Origin: Roseburia sp.
GTDB taxonomy: Bacteria; Bacillota; Clostridia; Lachnospirales; Lachnospiraceae
NCBI GenBank assembly: GCA_017621905.1
Contig: JAGASC010000297.1
Span: 1 to 6,102 of the forward strand
Length of the DNA: 6,102 nt
Direction of reading: 5' to 3'
Shown here piece after piece: positions 1 to 5,094 of this stretch (positions within the stretch are counted from its first letter, which is position 1; each line of letters begins with the position of its first letter). A program made the translations under genes and the position numbers. The notes under the pieces were generated by a model. That model did no database searches. It was given only the letters and a program-made list of their open reading frames with translations, and had not been told where the DNA came from.

Positions 1-246
1 CTTTTTCTTCCTCACGGGGGTCTATGCAAAAAAATTCCTCTCTGAGACCCCGTTTTCCCCGGTTTTTCCGGAAAAATGTTCTCTTTTTCTTCCATGCGGG
101 GGTCTATACAAAAAAATTTCTCTCTGAGACCCCGTTTTCCCCAGTTTTTCCGGAGAAATGTTCTCTTTTTCTTCCTCACGGGGGTCTATGCAAAAAAATT
201 CCTCTCTGGGACCCCGCTTTATCAGAATTTCTCCAAAAATAGTACA
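1..246. repeat. 82-bp tandem repeat, three copies, hairpin-forming
   Basis: Three head-to-tail units begin at 1, 83 and 165. The first two match over nearly all 82 bp with a few substitutions; the third matches well to about 217 and then decays. Each unit opens with CTTTTTCTTCC, then a G-rich arm, an A-rich stretch, and CTCTCTGRGACCCCG. The arms GGGGTCT and RGACCCC lie at 17-23/45-51, 99-105/127-133 and 181-187/209-215. The period is not a multiple of three, so any peptide reading shifts frame at each unit; I read the array as non-coding. It may extend to the left of the window. It lies just downstream of the minus-strand desulfurase gene, so it could be transcribed with that gene's 3' end. 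The repeat family is not one I recognise. Confidence 0.93.
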
Positions 247-261
247 ATTACTAAGACATAT

Positions 262-280
262 TTTATCAGCCGGGGATAAA
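262..280 (-). terminator. Weak AT-rich hairpin after the desulfurase gene
   Basis: TTTATC (262-267) and GATAAA (275-280) can pair around a 7-nt loop, starting 5 nt past the desulfurase stop. The stem is short and AT-only apart from one pair, and no T tract follows on the minus strand. It may contribute to the transcript end, but the stronger hairpins are those of the adjacent repeat array. Low confidence as a true terminator. Confidence 0.2.
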
Positions 281-285
281 TTTTT

Positions 286-1458
286 TTATTTTCCGCGCAG
301 CCGGGCGATGTTGCGCTTCAAAGATAGAACGGCGGTGTCGATTTCGGTACGGGTGGTGTCGCCGCTTAAGGTCATTCGGATGGTACCGGGGGCGTAGTCT
401 GCGGGGACACCGAGGGCTTCGATTACGTAGGAAATACGTGCTTCGCCGGTGTTACATGCGGAACCGCCGGAGGCACAGATGTTGTCTTCTTCCAGTAAGA
501 TTAATAAGGATGCGCCATCGATGTTTTTGAAGCTGAAGCTGGTGTTGCCGGGGAGGCGTTTTGTGCGGTGGCCATTTAATCTGGAGTCCGGGATTTCGTG
601 GAGTATTTTTTCAATCAGGTAGTTGCGGAGCATGGTTTCGCGGCGGATGCGCAAATTCATGTTGGCAAAGGCCTCTTCTACGGCTTTTCCCATGCCTACG
701 ATGCCCGGCACGTTTTCAGTTCCGGCGCGCTTGCCGCGCTCCTGAGCGCCGCCGTGGATGAAGGACGGGATGCGGACACCTTCCCGGATGTAGAGGAAGC
801 CTACGCCTTTGGGTCCGTGAAATTTGTGTGCGCTGGCGGAGAGCAGGTCTATGGGGTAATGGCGTACGGAGATGGGAATCTGGGCGTAGGCCTGGACGGC
901 ATCTGTGTGGAACAGGATCTGTTTTTCTCTGGCCAGGGCTCCGATTTGCCCAATGGGCTCTATGGTTCCCACTTCGTTGTTTCCGAACATAACGGAGATT
1001 AAGGTGGTCTGGGGGGTTATGGCCGCCTGTATTTTTTCCGGTTCTAAGATGCCGGTTTCATCTACGTCTAAGTAGGTGACCCGGTAGCCCAGCTTTTGTA
1101 GGTATTCACAGGAGTTTAAAACCGCATGGTGCTCGATGCGGCTGGTGATGATGTGATTTCCTGTTTTTTTATATTCACCGGCGATGCATTTGATGGCCCA
1201 GTTGTCCGACTCGGAGCCGCCTGCGGTAAAGTAGATTTCAGACGGTTTTGCATCTAAGGATGCTGCGATGGTTTCCCGGGCTGTTTCGATGGCGTTTTTT
1301 GCCGCTTCGCCGTAGCTGTATACGGTGGATGCATTGCCGAATTGTTCTGTTAAATATGGGTCCATGGCCGACTTTACGCCCTCGGACATTCGTGTTGTCG
1401 CTGTATTGTCCAGATATATTCCATGTTCCCGATAAACTGTCTCTTCCATACGACTCAT
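286..1458 (-). CDS. Cysteine desulfurase, NifS/IscS family
   Basis: This is a PLP-dependent class V aminotransferase-fold enzyme of about 390 aa. The family removes sulfur from L-cysteine, giving alanine and an enzyme persulfide used for Fe-S clusters, tRNA thiolation or other sulfur transfer in the cytoplasm. Visible landmarks, numbered from the start chosen here: YLDNTATT near 15-22, the PLP-stacking region IEHHAVL near 108-114, a PLP-ring Asp in FHTDAVQ (about 186), the Schiff-base lysine in SAHKFHGPKG (about 212), RAGTEN near 245-250, and the persulfide cysteine in GGSACNTG (about 335). All key residues are present and the length is normal. The start is uncertain. ATG at 1458 has GAGAGG only 3 nt upstream; ATG at 1449 has it 12 nt upstream; an in-frame ATG at 1494 has no suitable ribosome binding site. 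No scaffold gene (IscU/NifU) or thiI is visible, so the sulfur acceptor cannot be named. A leader ORF ends 7 nt before the start. Confidence 0.95.
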   Translation of the reverse strand: MSRMEETVYREHGIYLDNTATTRMSEGVKSAMDPYLTEQFGNASTVYSYGEAAKNAIETARETIAASLDAKPSEIYFTAGGSESDNWAIKCIAGEYKKTGNHIITSRIEHHAVLNSCEYLQKLGYRVTYLDVDETGILEPEKIQAAITPQTTLISVMFGNNEVGTIEPIGQIGALAREKQILFHTDAVQAYAQIPISVRHYPIDLLSASAHKFHGPKGVGFLYIREGVRIPSFIHGGAQERGKRAGTENVPGIVGMGKAVEEAFANMNLRIRRETMLRNYLIEKILHEIPDSRLNGHRTKRLPGNTSFSFKNIDGASLLILLEEDNICASGGSACNTGEARISYVIEALGVPADYAPGTIRMTLSGDTTRTEIDTAVLSLKRNIARLRGK

Positions 1459-1465
1459 TTTCCTC

Positions 1466-1504
1466 TCATTTTCTACATATATTATAAAAAACATTACTTT
1501 TCAT
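1466..1504 (-). CDS. Possible 12-aa leader peptide ahead of the desulfurase
   Basis: An ATG at 1504, preceded by GGAGG (1516-1512) with 7-nt spacing, opens a 12-codon ORF reading MKSNVFYNICRK before a TGA at 1468-1466. This is the best-placed ribosome binding site upstream of the desulfurase. The stop is followed by GAGGAAA and then the desulfurase ATG at 1458, so ribosomes finishing the leader would end on the desulfurase ribosome binding site. That layout suggests translational coupling. The single Cys codon near the end is suggestive for a cysteine-handling gene but is not proof. The ORF could equally be a chance ATG after a mispositioned SD. I recognise no homologue. Confidence 0.45.
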   Translation of the reverse strand: MKSNVFYNICRK

Positions 1505-1511
1505 AGTCTTT

Positions 1512-1516
1512 CCTCC
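1512..1516 (-). promoter_or_regulatory. Strong ribosome binding site serving the leader ORF
   Basis: GGAGG on the minus strand lies 7 nt before the ATG at 1504, ideal spacing, and 17 nt before the in-frame desulfurase ATG at 1494, which is too far. It therefore argues against 1494 as the desulfurase start and for translation of the 12-codon leader. Confidence 0.6.
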
Positions 1517-1610
1517 GGCATCAATAACACACTCCACGAAACGACCGGCATGCAGCGAACCGCCTGTTCTGTCGTCCGACCAGGGATTGCGTTTCTATGC
1601 CTGCAAACAC

Positions 1611-1632
1611 TTCACAATACAGTGACCGTGAA
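1611..1632. promoter_or_regulatory. Small inverted repeat upstream of the flippase
   Basis: TTCAC (1611-1615) and GTGAA (1628-1632) form a short inverted repeat with a 12-bp spacer, 35 nt upstream of the flippase start. It could be an operator half-site pair, but 5-bp arms are easily found by chance and no clear promoter was found next to it. Apart from the leader ORF and its ribosome binding site, I see nothing else convincing in the 1505-1666 divergent intergenic region. Confidence 0.15.
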
Positions 1633-1655
1633 TCGTAATGAAACCCTATCTGCCT

Positions 1656-1661
1656 GGGAGG
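1656..1661 (+). promoter_or_regulatory. Ribosome binding site that sets a TTG start
   Basis: GGGAGG sits 5 nt before the TTG at 1667. The upstream in-frame ATG at 1550 has no SD-like sequence, and the 39 residues it would add do not look like a membrane-protein N terminus. The site decides the flippase start. Confidence 0.75.
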
Positions 1662-1666
1662 CCTCA

Positions 1667-2998
1667 TTGTCTAAAAAACCTTTTTATAAAAGTTCATTTA
1701 TTACCGGCACACTGCTGCTTACCATAGCAGGCGTGCTTACCCGTATTATTGGCTTCTTCTATAGAGTATTCCTATCCCGCATCATTGGTGCAGAAGGTTT
1801 GGGAATTTATCAGCTGGTTTCTCCAGTCATGGCGGTGGGGTTTGCTGTGACGGCGGCGGGGATTCAGACTGCGATTTCAAAATTTGTGTCCATGGAAATA
1901 GGACGGAAAAATCCGGCGGGGGCAAAACGTTATCTTTTGATCGGGCTTGTGATTTCGCTGTCACTTTCTGCGCTGACTGGGGTTCTTGTCTGGAAGTATG
2001 CGGATTTTATTGCTGCGTCCTGGCTGGGGGATGCGCGGTGTGGGCCGCTGCTTGCGGTGCTTTCTCTGTCTTTTGTGCCGAGCTGTGTGCATGCATGTAT
2101 TAATGGGTATTATTATGGACTGCGAAAAACTGCAATTCCCTCTGTGTGCCAGCTGGTGGAGCAGGTGGCACGGGTGGGCAGTGTTTTTTTGATGTATCAG
2201 ATCAGTGTGAATGAACAGAGGCCGCTTGCTTTGTCTGTTACCATGTGGGGGATTGTGATCGGGGAAGTGGCAAGTACATTGGTGTCGGTCAGTGCAGCAA
2301 GGTTTTTGCCCGGGAAAGGGGTGCCTTCGATTCGGATTTCTGTGTGTACGAGGAACCTGCTTGCTATGGCAGTGCCGCTGACGGCGAACCGGGTGGTGCT
2401 GAACTTGTTTGCTACCTTTGAGAATGTTATGATCCCGAACCGGCTGCGGGCTTTTGGGTATACGTCTTCGGAGGCTTTGGCGGTGTATGGGATACTTACT
2501 GGGATGTCTATGTCGGTGATTATGTTTCCGTCGGTGATTGCAAATTCGGTCTCGGTACTGCTGCTGCCTACGATTTCCGAGGCGCAGGCAGCGGGGAATG
2601 GGCCGTTGATTCGGCGGACCATACGTAAAACGATAGAGACTTGCCTGGCGCTTGGGTTGTTTTGTACTACCGGGTTTCTGCTTGCCGGGGATTTTCTGGG
2701 GAATGCGTTGTTTGGGAATGCGTTGTCCGGAACGTTTATTGTGACGCTGGGATGGATTTGTCCCTTTCTTTATTTGAGTGCTACGTTAAATAGTGTGCTG
2801 CAGGGGCTGGGGTATCCGGGGATTACGTTTTGCTTGAACCTGGTGGGCTGCGGGGTGAGGATTCTCTTTGTGCTGTTGGCGGTTCCGATGTGGGGGATTA
2901 AGAGTTATCTGGTTGGGATGCTGGTGAGCCAGGTGGTTATGGCGGGGTGTGCTATGGTTATCCTGAAAAAGAAAACTTCATTACAGATCTTTTTATAG
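1667..2998 (+). CDS. SpoVB/MATE-like polysaccharide (lipid-linked) flippase
   Basis: This is a polytopic membrane protein of about 443 aa in the MOP exporter superfamily, close to the SpoVB/polysaccharide-transporter branch. Members flip lipid-linked sugar precursors across the cytoplasmic membrane; SpoVB itself is needed for spore cortex formation. The N terminus, KKPFYKSSFITGTLLL then LTRIIGFFYRVFLSRIIGAEG and GIYQLVSP, is typical of the SpoVB group. Hydrophobic segments continue to the C terminus, which ends in a basic KKK stretch and a short tail. SpoVB proteins often exceed 500 aa, so this one is on the short side, but no frameshift or internal stop is seen. I chose the TTG at 1667 because of its ribosome binding site; an ATG at 1550 would add 39 unlikely residues. 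It is divergent from the desulfurase and appears monocistronic. The exact substrate cannot be read from sequence, and a sporulation role is inferred from family membership only. Confidence 0.85.
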   Translation: MSKKPFYKSSFITGTLLLTIAGVLTRIIGFFYRVFLSRIIGAEGLGIYQLVSPVMAVGFAVTAAGIQTAISKFVSMEIGRKNPAGAKRYLLIGLVISLSLSALTGVLVWKYADFIAASWLGDARCGPLLAVLSLSFVPSCVHACINGYYYGLRKTAIPSVCQLVEQVARVGSVFLMYQISVNEQRPLALSVTMWGIVIGEVASTLVSVSAARFLPGKGVPSIRISVCTRNLLAMAVPLTANRVVLNLFATFENVMIPNRLRAFGYTSSEALAVYGILTGMSMSVIMFPSVIANSVSVLLLPTISEAQAAGNGPLIRRTIRKTIETCLALGLFCTTGFLLAGDFLGNALFGNALSGTFIVTLGWICPFLYLSATLNSVLQGLGYPGITFCLNLVGCGVRILFVLLAVPMWGIKSYLVGMLVSQVVMAGCAMVILKKKTSLQIFL

Positions 2999-3024
2999 AC
3001 CTCGTGTTTTGTGCAAAAAGAGGT
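2999..3024 (+). terminator. Weak hairpin immediately after the flippase stop
   Basis: ACCTC (2999-3003) can pair with GAGGT (3020-3024), starting right after the TAG. The stem is only 5 bp with a 16-nt loop and has no T tract, so it is a poor intrinsic terminator. Read-through from the flippase into the BMC pair is therefore possible. Confidence 0.2.
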
Positions 3025-3025
3025 G

Positions 3026-3054
3026 TTGCCAATTCTTTCAATCCATGATAAATT
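3026..3054 (+). promoter_or_regulatory. Candidate sigma-A promoter for the BMC pair
   Basis: TTGCCA (3026-3031, four of six to TTGACA) is followed after 17 bp by TAAATT (3049-3054, four of six to TATAAT). It lies about 57 nt before the first shell gene. Spacing is ideal but both boxes are imperfect; the region is AT-rich, so chance matches are possible. Confidence 0.4.
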
Positions 3055-3110
3055 AATAGTTATGAAGTTGTTCTATACATAAGAAAATATCAGAAAACGG
3101 AGAATCAGTT

Positions 3111-3410
3111 ATGAGCGGAAAATATGACGGTATGGCAATTGGTGTATTTGAACTTGACAGCGAGTGTGCCTGTTTTGTTGCTTTGGATGCTGCAGCAAAA
3201 GCTGCAAATGTAAAGATACAGTCTGTAGAAAGAAATCGTCTCAGCGCAGGTGCGTGTGTAAAGATGAGAGGCAGTGTCTCTGATGTCAATGCTGCCATGG
3301 AAGCTGCCCTTGCCGCTGCTGCCCCGATTGCAAAAATCGTAGCACACACAGTGATCGCATCTCCGGATGCCGGAACCGAGATTGCAGCAGCTATGACCAT
3401 CAATAAATAA
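3111..3410 (+). CDS. BMC-domain microcompartment shell protein (first of pair)
   Basis: This 99-aa protein fills one BMC fold (PF00936 type), the size of hexamer-forming shell proteins such as EutM/PduA. Such proteins tile the facets of protein organelles that enclose metabolic enzymes; small molecules cross at the hexamer pore. The family signature is visible as MAIGVFELDSECACFVALDAA near the N terminus, VKIQSVERN, and RGSVSDVNAAMEAALAAA in the middle, then IVAHTVIASPD. The canonical pore loop (KIGSG-like) is replaced by RLSAGACV near residues 43-50, so pore chemistry probably differs from EutM/PduA. Cysteines occur at 19, 21 and 49. GGAGA lies 8 nt before the ATG; an internal ATG at codon 8 (MAIG) matches many family starts but has no better SD. 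The gene is followed 22 nt later by a second shell gene. No cargo enzyme is visible, so the compartment type is unknown. Confidence 0.93.
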   Translation: MSGKYDGMAIGVFELDSECACFVALDAAAKAANVKIQSVERNRLSAGACVKMRGSVSDVNAAMEAALAAAAPIAKIVAHTVIASPDAGTEIAAAMTINK

Positions 3411-3432
3411 TCTTGAAAGTAGAGGTACACAT

Positions 3433-3723
3433 ATGAGATACGGTGCATACGGATTAGTAGAAGTTCTGGGGGCGTCAAACGCTGTCATTGTTGCGGACCA
3501 GATGTTAAAGACTTCAGAAGTAGAATATATAACGCAGGATACCAAATGCGGTGGCCATGCGCTTGTATTTGTGGGCGGCGATGTTGCTGCCGTAACTGCT
3601 GCTATAGAAAAGGTAAACAGCAAGCCGGCATGCAAGATTTTTGCTTCTGCAGTTATCTCTAATCCTTCTGAGGAAATGATAGAAATCGTAGAGCAATTCA
3701 AGGCAAGAAGAGGCGGAAGATAA
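3433..3723 (+). CDS. BMC-domain microcompartment shell protein (second of pair)
   Basis: This 96-aa, single-BMC-domain protein is a presumed hexameric shell subunit. The fold signature is GAYGLVEVLGASNAVIVADQM at the N terminus, FVGGDVAAVTAAIEKV in the middle, and ASAVISNPSEEM before a basic tail (KARRGGR). By hand alignment to EutM/PduA-type proteins, the pore loop is TKCGGHA, with Cys39 next to the position of the pore-lining serine. A pore cysteine can hold an Fe-S cluster in PduT-like and GrpU-like shell proteins; whether it does here is inference. The paralogue upstream has low identity and lacks a cysteine at that position. AGAGG at 3421-3425 lies 7 nt before the ATG. The pair is probably co-transcribed and is followed by non-coding hairpins, not another gene. 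Confidence 0.93.
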   Translation: MRYGAYGLVEVLGASNAVIVADQMLKTSEVEYITQDTKCGGHALVFVGGDVAAVTAAIEKVNSKPACKIFASAVISNPSEEMIEIVEQFKARRGGR

Positions 3724-3730
3724 TCTTTTT

Positions 3731-3768
3731 TACCGAAAGTCTTACGGTTATATACAGAATCTGACCGT
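3731..3768 (+). other. Mutually exclusive small hairpins after the BMC pair
   Basis: ACCG (3732-3735) can pair with CGGT (3745-3748), and ACGGTTA (3744-3750) can instead pair with TGACCGT (3762-3768) with one G-U pair. The two stems share the middle arm, so only one can form. No T tract follows either. This may be a 3' end structure of the shell mRNA; the role is unknown. Confidence 0.3.
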
Positions 3769-3774
3769 TAGAGC

Positions 3775-3786
3775 GCGCCATGGCGC
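3775..3786. other. 12-bp perfect palindrome
   Basis: GCGCCATGGCGC is a perfect dyad in otherwise AT-rich non-coding DNA. It could be a protein binding site or the tip of an RNA structure. No further support. Confidence 0.3.
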
Positions 3787-3794
3787 ACAAGTAA

Positions 3795-3826
3795 AAGGAG
3801 GTGTCGCATTTTTGCAACACCTCCTT
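3795..3826 (-). terminator. Strong hairpin, oriented as a terminator for leftward transcripts
   Basis: Arms 3795-3808 and 3813-3826 form a 14-bp stem with a 4-nt loop. In minus-strand RNA every position pairs (one G-U) and the stem is followed by UUUUACUU. In plus-strand RNA one position is a C-A mismatch and only UUAAAUC follows. It therefore seems built to stop transcription coming from the prophage side, and may work weakly in the other direction for the BMC pair. The arms also contain AAGGAGGTG and its complement, identical to the SD/anti-SD pair, but with no start codon at a usable distance. Confidence 0.6.
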
Positions 3827-3888
3827 AAATCATTTACAATATATTCTGCGAAAAATTATACTCTGGATAATTGCCCTGTATTGATTTT

Positions 3889-3909
3889 GCTGAAAAAACA
3901 GCGTTTTTT
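3889..3909 (+). terminator. Small hairpin with T6 tail
   Basis: GCTG (3889-3892), an A6 loop, and CAGC (3899-3902) are followed by GTTTTTT. Alternatively AAAAAAC and GTTTTTT pair around AGC. The stem is short, so termination would be weak. Confidence 0.25.
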
Positions 3910-3910
3910 G

Positions 3911-3953
3911 TTGCCAACATGTTACCAACCATGATTTGTGAATTATTACCATG
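3911..3953. repeat. TTRCCAAC direct repeats near the prophage end
   Basis: TTGCCAAC (3911-3918) and TTACCAAC (3922-3929) are spaced exactly 11 bp, one helical turn; TTACCATG (3946-3953) is a third, weaker copy. Phased short repeats beside an attachment site are what arm-type binding sites of tyrosine integrases look like. The assignment is inference, as the integrase is not in view. Confidence 0.35.
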
Positions 3954-3971
3954 TACTTTTTTATAGGATTA

Positions 3972-4005
3972 AAGAGCCAGCACAGATTTCTCCATGCTGG
4001 CTCTT
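3972..4005 (-). terminator. Terminator after the endolysin
   Basis: AAGAGCCAGCA (3972-3982) and TGCTGGCTCTT (3995-4005) form a perfect 11-bp stem around a 12-nt loop. It starts 8 nt past the endolysin stop, and in minus-strand RNA it ends in CUCUUUAAUCC. The U run is short but the stem is GC-rich and position is right for the end of the lysis operon. Confidence 0.7.
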
Positions 4006-4013
4006 CATCATAC

Positions 4014-4730
4014 CTAATTTGCTTTCAAATATTTTCTCGTCGCCGGTCCACACTTGCCGTCCACGGTAATCTTGCAGGATGCCTGGAATGCCCGCAGTGC
4101 CTTGTCCGATGCAGGACCAAATTTCCCGTCAATCTCGATGTCATAGCCTGCCTCCTGCAACTCAAACTGTACCCAGCACACATCATCGCCCTTCATCATG
4201 CCAATTTTCTTGTACTGGATAACTCTGGTCGGCTCCGTGTATGGATTAGCCTTTTTGGCAGAAGTTTCACCGGCCGCCAGCGCAGAACCCTTTACCACCA
4301 GAAGCTCTGTAAACGCACCTGCACGGCTGTCAAAAGTGGACACACGCATGTCTGTCTTAGTGCCTGCCGCCTCATAGATTTTTAAGTCCTCGCCAACATA
4401 AGCAACATGTCCACTCCGCCAGAGTACCATGCCAGGCTGTGCATTTGCCTTGCTGACGGATAATCGTTTGACCGCGGTGCTCCTCAGCTGCGCAGAGCCC
4501 ATGTTGGAAATGCCCAGCACATCGCAGACCAGCCCGGAGCAGTCAATTGCCTTATAACCTTTATCGGCGTCCTTTAAGGCCTCTTCCAATGGTACGCAGG
4601 AAGGGTACAGCTTATGTAGCTGTTCTACCAGAGCAGTGGTATAATCCTGTCCTTTCCCGCCATACAGATACCGGTAGCCACCAGCGCACATCTCTTTTGC
4701 CCTTGCGTTGCTTTCATCTATTGTTCGCAT
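4014..4730 (-). CDS. Phage endolysin: NlpC/P60 peptidase plus peptidoglycan-binding domain
   Basis: This 238-aa protein has two parts. Residues about 1-150 form an NlpC/P60-type cysteine peptidase: the nucleophile is in IDCSGLVCD (Cys64), the base in WRSGHVAYVG (His108), with a possible third polar residue near Glu120. Such enzymes cut peptide bonds in the stem peptide of peptidoglycan. After a linker, residues about 180-238 form a PG_binding_1 domain (VQFELQEAGYDIEIDGKFGP, then FQASCKITVDGKCGPATRKYL) that anchors the enzyme to the wall. There is no signal peptide, which fits holin-dependent release. The start follows the holin stop by 4 nt, with GGGGAA inside the end of the holin gene as a fair ribosome binding site. 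A role in phage-driven host lysis is inferred from domain content and neighbours; a cellular autolysin is less likely without a signal peptide. Confidence 0.92.
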   Translation of the reverse strand: MRTIDESNARAKEMCAGGYRYLYGGKGQDYTTALVEQLHKLYPSCVPLEEALKDADKGYKAIDCSGLVCDVLGISNMGSAQLRSTAVKRLSVSKANAQPGMVLWRSGHVAYVGEDLKIYEAAGTKTDMRVSTFDSRAGAFTELLVVKGSALAAGETSAKKANPYTEPTRVIQYKKIGMMKGDDVCWVQFELQEAGYDIEIDGKFGPASDKALRAFQASCKITVDGKCGPATRKYLKAN

Positions 4731-4734
4731 ATTG

Positions 4735-5082
4735 TTATTCCCCGCTTTCGACTTCTTTATTCGATTTATTTAATTTTCCATCGTCCAAAAGGTCCTTAAC
4801 TGCATCGAACCAGCCCTGCACGATTTTTTCCAGGAATACATCTGTAATAAATACCTGAATCCAATTCGGCAATAGCATTCTAGCCCGGCTGAGCACCCAT
4901 TTCATTTTCTGTTTACCAGATTCCGCAAATTCTGGGTTGTGTTCTGCTTTTAGAAATAACTGGTATACTTCCGCGCGGATTTCTCCCAGTGACTTGTCCC
5001 GAAAGTAGAAATAGATTCCGACACCGACAAGTATCAGTGTGGCTACAATAAGTACAATAGTTAAAATTGTGTTGATAGTCAT
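4735..5082 (-). CDS. Phage holin, LLH (superfamily 6) type
   Basis: This 115-aa protein has one N-terminal membrane segment (about residues 5-27) followed by a charged, mostly helical cytoplasmic part with EVYQLFLKAEHNPEFAESGKQK and RMLLPNWIQVFITDVFLEKIVQ. This layout and motif set match the Holin_LLH family (PF09682). Holins gather in the cytoplasmic membrane late in infection and open holes that let endolysin reach the wall. The ATG at 5082 has GGGAGG 6 nt upstream, an excellent ribosome binding site lying in the 12-nt gap after the previous gene. The endolysin follows 4 nt later, so the two are translationally linked in one lysis operon. The C terminus is acidic (KEVESGE). Function has been assigned by family and context, not by tests on this protein. 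Confidence 0.88.
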   Translation of the reverse strand: MTINTILTIVLIVATLILVGVGIYFYFRDKSLGEIRAEVYQLFLKAEHNPEFAESGKQKMKWVLSRARMLLPNWIQVFITDVFLEKIVQGWFDAVKDLLDDGKLNKSNKEVESGE

Positions 5083-5094
5083 GATTTTCCTCCC

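Noticed and set aside
1..246. CRISPR array
   Set aside because: Units are directly adjacent 82-bp copies with no unique spacers between short repeats.
24..397. Overlapping small plus-strand ORFs with repeated peptides
   Set aside because: They are translations of the 82-bp DNA repeat in shifting frames; no ribosome binding site and the period is not a multiple of three.
598..1002. 134-aa plus-strand ORF inside the desulfurase gene
   Set aside because: It is antisense to a clear, full-length cysteine desulfurase and has no recognisable domain.
1550..1666. 39-residue N-terminal extension of the flippase from ATG 1550
   Set aside because: No ribosome binding site; a GGGAGG with 5-nt spacing points to TTG 1667, and the homologous part begins there.
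3053..3701. Minus-strand ORFs of 141 and 198 aa over the BMC genes
   Set aside because: Shadow frames of two well-supported BMC-domain genes; low-complexity antisense of Ala-rich coding sequence.
3795..3826. 16S rRNA 3' end fragment because of the CACCTCCTT match
   Set aside because: The match stops at the anti-SD core and is explained by one arm of a hairpin; flanking bases do not continue the rRNA.
3951..4385. 144-aa plus-strand ORF over the endolysin end
   Set aside because: Antisense to the peptidoglycan-binding half of the endolysin; runs through its terminator hairpin.
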